DNA of 64,000 bases from Pezicula radicicola (GCA_003008705.1 PDUO01000012.1:1038673-1102672); one strand, 5' to 3'. Shown: positions 22,154 to 34,406, counted from the first letter of the stretch. Numbers and translations: made by a program. The notes: generated from the letters alone by a model not told the origin.

Positions 22154-24797
22154 TAGCATTAAAATCTGGCTTCGTAAAAGTAAGACCATTTTTTGTATTG
22201 CATTTTGCTTCGTGATCAGCCATTTCGAAAATTTATCTGCGTGACAACATTGTCCTTCCCACCACCCATCACTTCAATGTGGCTCGGTTCTCCGGATTTT
22301 GTGCTGTCGATAACCTTGGTCCTCCTAAAATCTGCTTTAATACTTTCTACGGTCTCCAGCCATTTTGTCAATACAATGCCGATATCCAAGTTTTTACGGT
22401 GGATAAGGAAGGGTTGACTTCGAACCCTGGGAACTGTCTCTGTAATTCGCTCAGATGCAAAATATTTTGATGGGGAGACGAGGACGTTGACTTGCTTCAT
22501 TAAAAGACGACTAGAAGGATGATTCTAGGTTGATGAAGTCAGGAATGCGGCTTCGCTGGACTGTAGTTTGGTCGCGACGTACGTTCTGAGATAAGTTAGC
22601 AAGGTTACTAAATCTTGCGGTTAATCCCACTGCTGATTTGAATTCGATAGTCTATCTGTAACAGGCCTATAATGGTTCTATGTTTCTTCTATATGTTCAG
22701 CAATTACTTTGGCTAGTGTTAACATTTCTATATCTATTTATAAATTATTTATGTTAATGGGTTTAGCTAATTACTTACAAAGGCTCTAGCTTAACAATCT
22801 AATATTTAATTAGTGAAGGATAAAGAATATAGAAACTAGGGATTATATACCTTATAATGCCTTAAATCTGAGTTATAAAAAAGGGACATTAATGCGATAT
22901 CTCTAAAAGGCCCATCAGTTGAATTGACCAGTAGTCATGTGATCGTCAAATAGGCACATTTCAGAGCTCCCTTTGCTCCTCACAGAATACAACTTTGCCT
23001 ACTCATATGTTCCCAACAATAACCATTCCATTCCATACTATATCAGAAAAGTACCGGTAAGAAAGTATTACTACTGTGCGAGTACAGACAACCATCTCAA
23101 AAAGGACTCTACTAGCGATCGCCTACCAACCTATCGGTCCTACTCTAAACGCCTTCCTGTCGATCACCCATTCTCAAGATCCCGGTATCTCGCAACCCAC
23201 CAACGACATAAGCATTAAATTACATGGATCAACGAATGAAACCTGGGGTACCAGCAAAGTAGTATTTAATCTGCACAAAATTCGAAACAAATCTCCTTTT
23301 TCCAGAATCCAAATCCGCAATGATCGTCTGCAAAGTTGCGCAACTTGCGTAATCCCTTGTTCGACCTGAGAACAATGCATTAATTGATCTAATAAGTATA
23401 GTAATGTTAATATATGACCTTGAAGAAAAGGAACGAGGCATTGATTTCTTGTAGTCTTGATAGAGATGGAGGTCAACTCCGCGTCTAGTTACATCGGTAC
23501 AGTATCTAGATTGCCTTCGAAGTTTGGTCCAACGCAATACAGTACGCAAAAGGCAAGATCGAAATTTCCTTTTCTCCTACCGAAACCCAGATACCGAAAT
23601 CGCTTACAGGGTATTTTTTCAGGCCACGACTTACAAGAGAAGTGAGGCAACTTCTCAGATTTGTTCCTGGGATTCGAAGATATTCCTTGCCACACATATC
23701 TGCGGCGTTGGTCTGTACCAGGTTTGCTCTTCAATGGGTGATGTGGTGTAGTGACTGGAGTCACTGGACAAATGAACATAATTCGGCAGTTAGAGATGGA
23801 AACGTTCTCGAAGCAGCGCTATTACTAGTGCTTACAGGGATTTTCCATTTCCAGGGCATGAAGAGGGAACACAAGAAAAGGGTTACACACTTAAATCTAA
23901 CGACGACGACATTGCAGTTCTCCTCTTAGAACACAACTCTTGAAAAAAAAAAAAAAGGAAATTCTTCATTAATAAATGCTGATTCTTCTATCTCTCGTCT
24001 TTTGATCTAGATCTTTTATCGATCATCATAGTACGACTCGCAATCGCCTGCCGTGTCCATTTTTATGATGTCGCTCGCTTCTTCTACCGATGCTCGCTAA
24101 ATGCCCAGGTCCACTAGGAGCAGGGAAGAAAGTAACACTATCTCCATCTTTCCTGCAACTAACAGCTCCATGCTCACACTATTTCGTACACAGAATTCCC
24201 AGTCCCTGTAATCAAGGGACACAGGCAAGGAAGATAGCTCGAAATAATTCTAGAGTAGTTCTCATTAGTACTTGTAAGGCGAGACCCAAGAGGGCGATAT
24301 TGCTTCCGGTTTGATGATCCCCTAAGATGTTAAGGCGAGATAACAAATGAACCGTTTGAGCATACTTGAGACTATTGTATGTACCATAGTGTAAAGATCG
24401 ACTCAATAGGACCTCTCTTTGCTACTAGTAGAAATATAGGGACAGGATTATAGTTAGTGTCATGTATGCTAGCCCACTGAACTCGGGGAGTTAATCCCCT
24501 ATTGCGCGTTTCTCATAAGTAGCGGGAACGTGACTCCAGAATTCGCAGGTTTGTGGATATGGGAATTTTGATTCCCCCTTCTTTTCTTTTGCTCTCCACA
24601 TTACTCGAGCATTATTCCAAATCAAAACCAGTTTCCACCACATTATTCACATCCACAACCCACCCGTTCAACGGCCCGCTCCTTCACATACCTCTTTGAC
24701 TTTCCACCAAGACCAAACCTACAAACACTCTTTTCTTTTGAACCAGCGACCGACCAAACGTGGGGAACGATTCTACGTTCCCAATCCCATTTCCAAG
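22154..24797. other. 2.6-kb region without a confident gene
   Basis: Contains an AT-rich patch (22730-22900), several overlapping short frames on both strands and poly-A at 23941. Its left part includes the weak minus-strand frame listed separately. The segment from 22930 resembles 6305-6392. Short frames at 23076-23779 show no recognisable domain. The last 200 nt are probably the promoter of the rhodopsin-domain gene. Confidence 0.5.
22216..22500 (-). other. Unassigned open frame, 94 aa
   Basis: ATG at 22500; the frame reads FLIHRKNLDIGIVLTKWLE and HIEVMGGGKDNVV. It has a protein-like composition but no family I recognise. It lies convergent to the acetylesterase and could be the last part of a decayed gene. 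Plus-strand frames overlap it. Doubtful as a real gene. Confidence 0.2.
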
Positions 24798-26378
24798 ATG
24801 CCGGTCTCGATTGAGCAGTGGACTGAATATGGGATTGGACAATTTGTATTCTTGCTACGTTTCTATTGTCGATGGAGGGTAGTTGGAATACGAAATTTCG
24901 CATGGGATGACTTCTTTTCCTTTATTGCTATGGTGATTATCTCTTCTCCTCATTATCATTAACCAATCCCATCTATCACTAACATGAAAACAGTTGATGT
25001 GGATATCAGACACAGTCACTGTCCAAATAATCTGTAAGTATCTCATGCACGCCTTGCATAACACTAAGAGAAATACTGACATTTATTCACACGAAAAGCC
25101 GATCATGGCGCTTTCGTCGGTCTCACAACCGAAACTGCAAATGCACTTACGGATGAAGAAGTACATAATATGGAGATTGGATCAAAAGCACTATTCGTTG
25201 CATGGCTTTCATACGTTACACTCATTTGGTCTTTGAAGGCTTCTGTTCTATGCTTTTACTCACGACTCACGTATGTACATCTCTATTTCTCATAGATGCT
25301 TGTACAACAAGTTCCAACCTTTCCCCGGCTATGCATAGATGCTAATGGTATGACTGTAGACTCGGTCTCTGGCAACAGAAATTCGTCAAAATTCTGGTAT
25401 ATCCAGTTATCTTGACGTATCTAGCTAGTATACTTACGCTCTTCTTACACTGTACACCAATTCAAAAGAACTGGCAAATAAAGCCATTCGCAGGAGGTAA
25501 GTCACTCACTCCAAAACTTCCCCATCTCCCGTCCCGTCTCTACGCCCAAAAATGAAGATCGCAAGAAAAGACTGACCAACCAACCCAAAGATAAATGCAC
25601 CCTCTTCGTAGCAAACTACATAGTAGTAATTATCGGCAACGTCTCCACGGACTTAGCAATTCTCTACATACCTCTCCCAATGATCTGGGCCGTCAAGATC
25701 CCACTCCGCCGAAAAATCGCAATCTCAATTCTCCTCTCCTCGGGAATCTTCGTAATAACAGCCGCCATACTCCGATGCGTGCTCTCCCTGAAAGATGTAA
25801 CCGAAGTAAGCGCATCCACAATCTGGGGAATCCGAGAGACCTTTATCTCTTTATTAGCCATCTCAGCCGCTGCTATAAAGCCTTATTTCTCGAGGAGTCG
25901 TTGGACTGGTGGGTCTAGTCAGTATTTGAGTGGGAAGAATACGAATGGAGGGGATACTATGACGGGGAAATTGGATCGTTCGGATTTGAAGAAGGGATCG
26001 GTTAAGATTTCGAGTTTGAACAATGATGATGATGGGAGTCGTTTTGGGAATTCGTCGTGGCAGGATACAAATGCCTCTCATTCGGATATCGAACTCGGGT
26101 TATCGACAATGAATGAAGCGCCATCACGGCATGGAAGCGATGATAATATCGTCTCAACTCCCGATATCATGTCAGGCAAGTTTCCACGAGACTACTCCTC
26201 GACCAGTAATAACAGTAGTTGGCTTGCGAGTTCAGATAAAAAGAAAGCTAGTTTGGATAAATCGGGGATTTCGAGGCCGATGGAGATTCAGGTTACGACT
26301 ACTTTTATTCGTGATGAAAGTGGGTCGCCACAGCATAGCGGGAATATGACTATGGTGTCTAGTTCGGGACGGAGGTGA
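24798..26378 (+). CDS. Fungal rhodopsin-domain integral membrane protein (Pth11-like group)
   Basis: Five exons, 24798-24932, 24994-25033, 25099-25270, 25360-25496 and 25591-26378, give 423 aa; introns are 61-94 nt. The N-terminal two thirds contain hydrophobic helices: FFSFIAMVLMWI, LFVAWLSYVTLIWSLKASVL, ILVYPVILTYLASILTLFLH and VANYIVVIIGNVSTDLAILY. LCFYSRLT, LHCTPIQKNWQI and TDLAILYIPLPMIW are hallmarks of this large family of fungal seven-helix proteins. Some members act as surface or host sensors; this one's ligand is unknown. The CFEM domain of true Pth11 is not present. The Ser/Asp-rich cytosolic tail (from about residue 300) is likely phosphorylated. The start in exon 1 gives a short first helix, so an upstream exon cannot be excluded. 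Confidence 0.82.
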
Positions 26379-26714
26379 TTCAATTGCTCATCTGTGTTTT
26401 TATTTTGTGGGATGGGGGATAATGTCCTTTTAGGAATATACAGTACTATAGCCAGGTCAGCTTATAATACACTTGCTTTGACATCTATGATATACAGAGG
26501 TGCTAGGTTGGCTCATCCGCGTAAGATATAAATTCAATAAGAGTAAAAACAATAGCGAGCAGGCCACATCGCTTATCACAAACCAATTTAACACCCTACT
26601 ATTTCAGCAAAAAGGCCCTTTCGTAGACAAAGGCCTTTACAACTTATTCTGTTAAAGAGTGCCAAGTGGATTCTAGCACGTCATTCAAGCTGTGCCACCT
26701 TCCCCAGGTGGTCT
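26379..26714. other. Convergent 3' intergenic region
   Basis: About 340 bp between the end of the rhodopsin-domain gene and the end of the NACHT-ankyrin relic. An imperfect inverted pair AAAAAGGCC / GGCCTTT around 26610-26640 may be a small hairpin. Nothing else seen. Confidence 0.4.
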
Positions 26715-29700
26715 CTAATCCTCCTTATAATAAAAGATGATCTCAGCCCGATACAAAAAAATCTCCCAATTCAGCAATTGCGCCCCTGCAAGCAGCGCAA
26801 TCCTCTCGCCCACCTGCACCTCCCTCAAGAACTGTTTCGCTCTCTCTCCCGCATTCCGAGTGCCCACAGACCCAACCTCGGAATCCAGAGCTATGGTATG
26901 TGCTTTCTTCTGGCCAGAACAATGAATATTCGATGTAAGACGCAGTCCATTGAGAAACCTGTCGTTGCGAAACCGGCTAAGCTGGAACCATGTACAACTT
27001 TCATTGTACGTGCATTTGCCTGGAAAATCGCTGAAGCCTTGATCGTGGCTCACGATTCGGATGATGATTCGCTGGATAGGCAGATGACATTTCGGAACCG
27101 GCTGGCTAAGTAAGTATATACGCTCCGCGATGAAATTGTCGACAGCTCTGACTCTGACAAGAGAGTCCCGCATGGAACGAACCTGTTTCCAGGAACTAGG
27201 AGTTTCTAACTTAAGCTCTGTGACTAGACTGACCCAAGATACATGGGGTGCCTCGACTTTTGCTGCTGATGCAAGAAGCGATACCATGTCAGAAAGGTTG
27301 CTTTTCAAGGCTAGATCGAGTGGTAAGGGTCCTTCTTTATCTCGGATATTGACATCAGCTTATATATATATTAAGCATAGCCTGTGCCATTTCAATATGG
27401 CCCTGCGCGGCATCGGTGTGCTATGGACCTTGTCCATCTAAGTCTTTCACCGGAAGTAGTTCGCGGCCAAGTTTTGTATCAAGAATAGCTTGAATCACGT
27501 CGATATAAGTATCATTCGCCGCTAGATGAAGTAACGAAGTCTCAATCACATCTTCAGCACCCCCTCCTACTCTTATCAACTTGGGGCGAAGATTCGTTAA
27601 AGAGCTGGAATGGAGGAAGCGGCGCAGGTGTTGGAGATTCCCAACTTGATAGTCGACGATTAGGTGGGACAGGATTAGGCCTTGAAATTTACCACTGTCG
27701 ACTACGGCGTTTATGAGTCGTTCTTTTCGATTGCGTACGATGGTCATTATAGCTCCGTTCTCTAATCCTTCGACGCTCCACTTAGTGGGAAGTAAGGTGC
27801 CAGCAAAACGACCACTGTCAAATGCTGCATTTATGTAGCCCTCGTTTGACTATGAGTTATTATAAGAGTCAGCAGTATCCTTAAGAAATTCTTGGATAAA
27901 AAAGAACTACTCCCTCCGGGAGTCATGAGATACTGGCAATTATGAGGTTGGGCCGCGCATGATTCGGAACTCTGTGTAACTGACCAATACGGCCATGGTC
28001 TTCAGTAGCGTGTATGGCAGTTCTCTCTTCATAGTCTCGGGCATCGACGCCATTTTCAAACAGGAACTTCGTGATATCTTTGGATGGACTGAAAGGCATT
28101 TTGACAGCGAAATGTAGTGGTATTTTCCGTTGGGATTGTCTCTCGGTGTTTATTAGATTGTATCGATATTGTACAAATGTCTTGATGGAGTTGAAGGACA
28201 CCGGAGACGTGGCGGAGTGCAGAGGTGTATCTTGCCATGCCTTGTCGTGCTGAGTGAGTAGCCTCTCGCTACCTGGGTGGGAAAGAAGCATTTGGACTAT
28301 CTCCTCGTTGTCGGTTGTTGGCAGTGCAGTATCTCAGTGAGCAGCTCGTCAAGAAGTACTCTCAGAACGTTTTGTGTCAACCGATCACCCCATCAACAAT
28401 GATTGATCTGCCAATGCTGTTCTTCTGCTGCATCATTTTTTTATGGGACATTCTCTTCCTTATAGAGGTGCTTCAGAAGTGTCCTCACGGTTTCTGTATG
28501 GCCGTTGAACGCGGCTTCAGCTAGGCAATGGAGTCCTCTATTGGGCTGTACCCCACCTTCTCCTATTCCAAGAACGGGATCTGCACCATGTCTTAGTAAT
28601 TCCTTCACAATTTCACTGCCCCCAAGGCGACAAGCCATGCAAAGGGCCGTAATATTGCCTCGTGGAAGGATATTAATATTAGCATCAGGTTGGTAGAGCA
28701 AAAGCTGTACAGTTTCACAAAGATCGAAGTGTGTTGCTAAATGAAACGGATGCATCGTTGGTCCTTCACCCTCGCGAATACTAGCCCAAGTGTTGTCACG
28801 AAATCTCCAAGGCACATTCGTTGGTAGAGTAGATTGTAAAGCCTAGCTAGCGCATGCAATTGCACTATCTAATTTAAAGAAATCCAGTATTCGAATATAC
28901 GCATCGTCTTTAAAGAAGAAGGATTCTCGAAGGCTTTGTCCAATATGAAACCACCAATTGGCCCCTGCATAGTCCAGGAAAGGGTAGTCTCGTGTTCGGA
29001 CCTTCCACACTTCAATACTTCGACATCTCCCCGAAGCAAAGCCGTTAAGAGTTAGGTATCGTATGCATGCATTGGCCCTCCTGCTGCACGTCGTTGAAGT
29101 GTTTTTGCAAAGCTTGAGGGTTGCTTTTGAAGAAGTCTCGAACTGTCTTGTGCACTCGGATGATTGAGGACTCCTTTTCGATTTCAATAAAATAGCAAGT
29201 GGCTTTGAGAAGATCTTCAGAAGTTGGTATGGATACGCCCGCAGTGTCTAGTGGGATCCCGGTTTTGCGCATCGCAGGTAGCTGGTGTGCTGCAACCGCG
29301 TGACAGATTTCGGCAACTTTGAGAGTCCTCGCGGAATGCATCGTCCAGAGAAGTGTACTTTTCCCAATGAATTGGAGTGTCTCATCTTCTTAGCTTTCGA
29401 TCCTCTTCATGACGTCCCTGAAGAATTCATCAAGACCCTGCGGTAGGCGGTCGAGGCGGTGTTCCATAGCAGGTCGAGTCGAGCAGTTGGCAAGTGTCTT
29501 CAAGTGCAGATCAATTAGAAGAAAGCTGTTAGTTGACCCCGATACGATCTAAGATGCTGCATTAATACATGGTTTTTCATCTTCGAGTGCCTCTCGAATG
29601 GCCTCACGATACTCCAATGACTTCAGTGTCGATTGATGAGGATTGTGGAGCCGGGTGAGAACGTAGTCTCTCCACTTTTCATCTTCTGGAGCAACGGTGA

Positions 29701-30040
29701 GCTGAAGTGCTCTAAAGAATTTAGCATACCGGTATTCCAACATTTCGGGTCTAGGACCTGAGGTGACGAACACCTCGAGGGGTGTAGACGAAGGATTTTG
29801 CCGTGGGTCTTGAAGGATGCCATTTAGTAAACCGAGTAGTGTCTTATCCTCGACAGGGTACTCATCAAGAGCATCGATGATGATATATGACTGGTCGAAG
29901 TCGCTTGCAAGCCCTTTGTGCAAATGCAATCCCATGATGATGTCGTCAATATTACTAGAACCATCCACAACTTCCATAGAATCAAGCTCCCGCACTCGCA
30001 CGTTAACTTAAAGTGGGTCTCTCTCCTAGAGTTAATCACG
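26715..30040 (-). pseudogene. Decayed NACHT-ankyrin (NLR-like) gene
   Basis: Reading down from 30001: YIIIDALDEYP (NACHT Walker B), a helical NACHT-associated part with LKVAEICHAVAAHQ and IIRVHKTVRDFFK, then ankyrin repeats (ITALCMACRLGGSEIVKELL, TPLHSATSP, TSLLHLAAND). Last comes a C-terminal module (VGERIALLAGAQ...WEIFLYRAEI) common after fungal ankyrin arrays. Lesions: in-frame TAG at about 29550 and TAA at about 29389, where the flanking sequence expects Gln codons; a TAG at 28845; a 4-bp duplication (ATGCATGC) near 29070 that shifts the frame; and further frame changes between 28440 and 27750. The P-loop half is missing upstream. Intact relatives are NTPase receptors linked to heterokaryon incompatibility or innate immunity. 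Very short introns could explain one or two breaks, but not all of them. Confidence 0.75.
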
Positions 30041-30683
30041 AAATTGACGACAGTGGAATCTCAAACCCCTCCTAGCCTATATGTTTCTTTTCATTCTATA
30101 TTATAGATATTCTATGAGGAAGTTTTACAGATGATCGATGATGCTCGGTGTGCAAGGTATAGGTAATGATGGTAATTTTCAACAACGGTAAATTACTCAC
30201 ATGCTTCCCTCTTAAATTTTGAGTTTAACCATTCCCGGGGAGCTAAAGTACCTAGTATAGGTCTAGACGAAGTTAACTTTGATCTATCAAATTAAGAATA
30301 CGTATAAAGTTAGAGCGTAAGAGCACCTAGACTATAGTTGTTAAATAAAGTCAGCGTAAAAAAGACAGCAAATAGAGATATGTTAAAGGTGTTCTAAAGA
30401 GCTTAATCCTAGGTAGGTATTAGAGCCTCTCTAATAATATTAAATCCTCGGAGACAGGAAATTATCGAAGAGTCGATTTGTAAGGGAAACCTATGTTAAA
30501 TTTATAAGGAATCTGCATAGTTGTAGCATATCAAAAAAGTCTATGGTGAAAAATGATGATCAAAACAATGCCATTGATGTAAATCTAAAATACAACGTCT
30601 AAGGGTCGCTTATATAATCATAATCCAACACGATTTCTACGGCAGAAAACATTGCTACTTATATCTAAGAGAGAAGTAATGGC
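30041..30683. other. Intergenic stretch
   Basis: AT-leaning sequence between the start of the NACHT relic and the 3' end of the dioxygenase gene. No gene seen, and no P-loop coding sequence for the relic. Confidence 0.5.
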
Positions 30684-31757
30684 CTAAGCAGTGCCAGTAG
30701 CGACGTATCCGGCGGCTTGATCAACGGTGGTAGCAGCAGCCCGCATGCTATCTGCAACCGACACAGTTGGGATGACCCCAAGCGGGTTAACGCTTCCTCC
30801 AGTGGTCGTAAGTGCAGCGGCAGTAGAGTTGACCCCAACGGTGATATAGCCTACAAGCCCGTCGGCAAGGGCGTCGCCAAGCTGAGTAACACTAATGACC
30901 GAGGAGTAGCCATTGGCATTGGCGGAAGAAAAGAGGGAGTCGTTTACGTTCTTGATGATATCAAGCGTCTCGAGATGTGCTGCGTATGGGTCCAGTTGGT
31001 ACACGCTATCAATTAAGTCTTGGTCAAAGAACAGCTGGCCGATATGCTGAACAGATGCGGTGCTGTAGCTACTATTGCTGGTGACATTCGTTTGGACTGT
31101 CAAGTGAATGTGGGTTGCTCGCGTAGTGTAATAGCCGGGAAAGACGGTTAAGAACTCAGCCATCCCCTCGCTGTTCGTAGCCATGATACCACGGAGAAAG
31201 GTCTCATTGTCCGTCATACCGTTGTCCATCTTGGTCCATCCATCTGCTAGTTCGGCAGTATCAGGATCAATACCGGTGAAGCCAGAGTAGTATCCGGTGG
31301 CGTTGCAGTGCCACATAGTCAAGTAGGCGTCGGGGAGAGGCTCGCAGGTCTCGACGTCGATGACACCTATGTCTAGGTAGAGGTCAACTCCAGTGTTGCT
31401 CTCACGCACATCATGACGATAGATCTCGCCATCGACAGCATAAGGACCCCAAACAACATCAGGAGCTAAGACGCAGGTGTCGTTCTGGATCGTGGCGTAC
31501 TTATCGCGCTTGATAGCAGGTGAAGTCAAGCCCCGGCGAAGAAGTGATTCGCGTTCGGTTTGCCGACGTTGGAAGAGACTCTCGGCTCTCTTGGCAACAA
31601 ATGCTGCCTTCCGGGCCTCGATCTGAGCGGCGCACTTGTCAGATCCTCGGCCAACGAGTTCGTCACTTTGACCACGCTTCTCGGAATGCTTCGATGGATG
31701 TGAGGCTACCGAGGATATGATGGCAGCGCCGGCCACAAGCGAAGCAATAAACTTCAT
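30684..31757 (-). CDS. Secreted intradiol ring-cleavage dioxygenase
   Basis: Predicted extracellular non-haem Fe(III) enzyme that opens catechol-type aromatic rings between the two hydroxyls, e.g. lignin- or tannin-derived compounds. Single exon, 357 aa. A signal peptide (KFIASLVAGAAIISSVASH) precedes a basic, KR-containing pro-region (residues about 28-85). The core begins at VVWGPYAVDGE (about 102-111). Iron ligands from family pattern: Tyr157 in NATGYYSGF, Tyr209 or Tyr210 in FPGYYTTR, and His216 and His218 in THIHL. Several N-x-S/T sites support secretion. The C-terminal 70 residues are Ala/Thr/Val-rich, as in other secreted members. Nothing in the neighbourhood forms an aromatic pathway with it. 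Confidence 0.9.
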   Translation of the reverse strand: MKFIASLVAGAAIISSVASHPSKHSEKRGQSDELVGRGSDKCAAQIEARKAAFVAKRAESLFQRRQTERESLLRRGLTSPAIKRDKYATIQNDTCVLAPDVVWGPYAVDGEIYRHDVRESNTGVDLYLDIGVIDVETCEPLPDAYLTMWHCNATGYYSGFTGIDPDTAELADGWTKMDNGMTDNETFLRGIMATNSEGMAEFLTVFPGYYTTRATHIHLTVQTNVTSNSSYSTASVQHIGQLFFDQDLIDSVYQLDPYAAHLETLDIIKNVNDSLFSSANANGYSSVISVTQLGDALADGLVGYITVGVNSTAAALTTTGGSVNPLGVIPTVSVADSMRAAATTVDQAAGYVATGTA

Positions 31758-33055
31758 AGTGCGTGAGTGAGACCGATATGTTGATAGAGTGAAAGAATGT
31801 GGATAGAATGAGAGAAGGATAATCAGAGAGTGAAGGATGATCGGAGAGTGAAGAGAGAATGTGATGAGGGTGAAGAAAAAAAGTCAGGTAGTGCCAACTA
31901 CAATTATATACTTGACGATGCCCTCATTCTCTCATAAGTCTAAAAAAGGCTTCTCGGCATGAGAGGATCTCTTCATGCCTCCACTACACCCAACACGCGT
32001 CCAACGAATGAGACGACGACGAAATGTCACCCAAAGTGTGGGGTATACAGAGAAAAAAAAGGAGTGAAGACCAAATGTCGACATCACCGAAGTAAAGGAA
32101 GCCGTTGGATAAGCGTGGCGAGATTGGATATTGGCATTCTAAGGCGCAGTCGTCAATTTAGACTCGTACAAAAAGTACGAGTACTGTACGCAGCTTGAGA
32201 CAGCGCCAAGCGATTGCGACCTTGACCCTGCCACTGACCACGAAATATTCTAGAAGGATGCGTAGTTGGGTATGCCAGGGTCCATTTACCTGTCTGTCTG
32301 TTTTAAAAATTTATGTGTAAATTTACCGTCATTTATGAAGTCTGACCGAATCCTTCTATAATTCCCTATCTCCTAAATTCTATAGAATATCTATGTTTAC
32401 TTAGCCAATTGCATTATTTAGTTTAACTTGACTATAAATCTATTTAGTAATAGAATTATAGTAGGTAGTTTTATGGGTTTTAAATATTAATGTGTGAGGC
32501 CTAGGGGATAGAAATAGAATCGTATGAAGAGCTTTAGTAATTACTAAGCGGAATATTTAGTAATTCCGATAGTCAATCTGACAAGTAATTTAATAAATTT
32601 ACAATAATTTTCCATTCCCTAATGTGTAGAAAAAGACGGGCCTGGCAGGTTCTAAATATACTCGGACCCCGAGTCAAATGACTCCACCAATCAGATCTAT
32701 CCTCGCCAAAGAAACCGCTATTTTTAAGCGAAGTGAAGAACATCAAAATGACAACAATATTTAAGTTGTTTATAAGAGATTATAAACCGCAAGAAAGATT
32801 TAAAATAGATTAAGGTGTAGAAGGAGGCATAAATATATGCTTATAGAAAATTTTGGTTAATTAAATATCTTCTCCTTTCTAAAACTTGTGGTTTTGGGAC
32901 CGCATAAGCGATTCATGAACTCGTCGGCACAGCTCTGATTCGTCCAGCCCTCTCACTACCGAGGGCCGAATATCGTGTCTTGAACTAATGCCCACCCCTA
33001 TGATTGGCTTGGCTTGCATCCCTCGCGCAGCTTGATTGCAGTACCGTCCAAGGTA
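31758..33055. other. Promoter and intergenic stretch left of the transposon
   Basis: 31760-31900 is a GA-rich 5' region of the dioxygenase (repeated GAGAGTGAAGGATGATCG-like words). 32340-32640 is AT-rich. No gene seen. Confidence 0.55.
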
Positions 33056-33091
33056 CGGAAGGGGGTCTCAAGAAATCAGCGTCACCCCCCT
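33056..33091 (+). repeat. Left terminal inverted repeat
   Basis: 36 bp, perfect match to the right end. Several CpA dinucleotides (TCAAG, TCAGC, TCACC) remain unmutated, unlike the interior. Confidence 0.9.
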
Positions 33092-33219
33092 AGTCGGGCG
33101 GTAAGCCGAAACTGCCGCTGCTTCTAGCACGTTCTCTCTTACAACACTACTACCCACGACTTCGAATCAACTCAACAATTTAGAATTAAATCAATACAAA
33201 CTTATATCGAATTAATAAA

Positions 33220-34314
33220 ATGGCACGAGTTCGTACAATCCCAAAGAGAACCACCTTACGCAGAGAGCACGAAACCCTACGCTAGGCACGATTTTTTGGT
33301 TACCTCGAAGAAGGCCACTCCTAAGCTATGGCAGCACACCTAGCTAAGGTGCCTCGTACGACAGCCCGAGGATGGCTCTACTCTCCTAGCGATCGAAGAC
33401 CTAGCAAACTAAGGCCTGGAAGGCCTCCGATTATATCTGACAAGAAGGTAGATGAGATAATTGAGTAGATAACGGGACATTTCGACAGACGGGCAATGCC
33501 CTTACAAGAGATCGCTTAAATACATGGTATTAAAGCCTCCGACAACACTATTTCAGCAGCTCTTGCAAAGCGTGGCTATCATCGTCATATGCCTAATACA
33601 AAGCCTTTCCTTTCGAAAGAGACAAAGTATAAAAGGTAGATTTTTTCGTAGGCTAATTGGGATAGGCCTGTCGAGTATTAGAGGAAGGGTATATATACAG
33701 ATAAAATGACAACGAGTACAAACCTCTGCCGGCGTCAAAAGATACTACGAAAACGAGGCGAAAGAAGAAGACTCGATTGTATTCAATTTACATTTCATAG
33801 TAGTCGAGAGTTAGTACACTGTTAGGCTGCAATTGGCTATAATTTCAAGAGTAAATTGTTCTTTGTTTCGACAGAAGGACAAGGCAAGGGGTTTACACAA
33901 CAGAAATACAAGCAACAAATTCTTTGAGGGCCTTTAGCAGAGATCTTTAAAGAAAGGAAAGACCTAGGTTTCTTTTGTGTAGAAGATGGTAGTAGGGTGC
34001 ATAGCAAGAAGGATACAAGAAGGAATAAGGGCCTCTGCAATAAGACAAGGGTTAAGTGCTTTATTACTTCTATTGAGTAGCCTCCTTCTTCTCCTGATTT
34101 AAACCCTATTGAGAATGTATAGAGGGTTCTTAAGCAACTATTACGGAATAGGAACCTACACGGAGGTTAGACTTTAGAGCAACTAAAGGAGGCTCTTACT
34201 AATATATAGGATAATGAGATTTTAGCAGAAGAGCACTTTAATAAGTATATAGATTCGATGCTAGAAAGACTTGAAAAAGTCAGGCTTCGAAAGGGAGCCC
34301 AGACTCCTTATTAA
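33220..34314 (+). pseudogene. Tc1/mariner transposase with 13 internal stops
   Basis: From ATG 33220 to TAA 34314 is exactly 365 codons and the frame never shifts. Recognisable blocks are an N-terminal helix-turn-helix part (RTIPKRTTLRREHETLR, AAHLAKVPRTTARGWL), KLRPGRPPIISDKK, the first catalytic Asp in IYTDKMT, the second in VEDGSRVHSKKD, and SPDLNPIENV near the third acidic position. Thirteen codons are TAG, TAA or TGA. Sites such as E*PPSSPDLNPIENV*R are where the family has Trp, so TGG became TAG (TpG to TpA); others fit CAG, CAA or CGA changes. Loss by substitution without indels is the RIP pattern. It cannot make transposase. Confidence 0.9.
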
Positions 34315-34406
34315 GTCGAATTCGAAGATATACTTATTATTTAATAGCAGCGTTATTTTCTTACCTTATTTAGTATAGCTAAGTGGCAGAATAGAGTGGG
34401 CCTAGC

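Noticed and set aside
22973..23779. Overlapping frames of 60-106 codons on both strands
   Set aside because: No frame dominates and no motif is recognisable; kept only as an unassigned region.
29335..29370. GKSTLLW in the NACHT relic as a P-loop
   Set aside because: It lies downstream of the Walker B segment and lacks the G-x4-GK context; the true P-loop region is missing.
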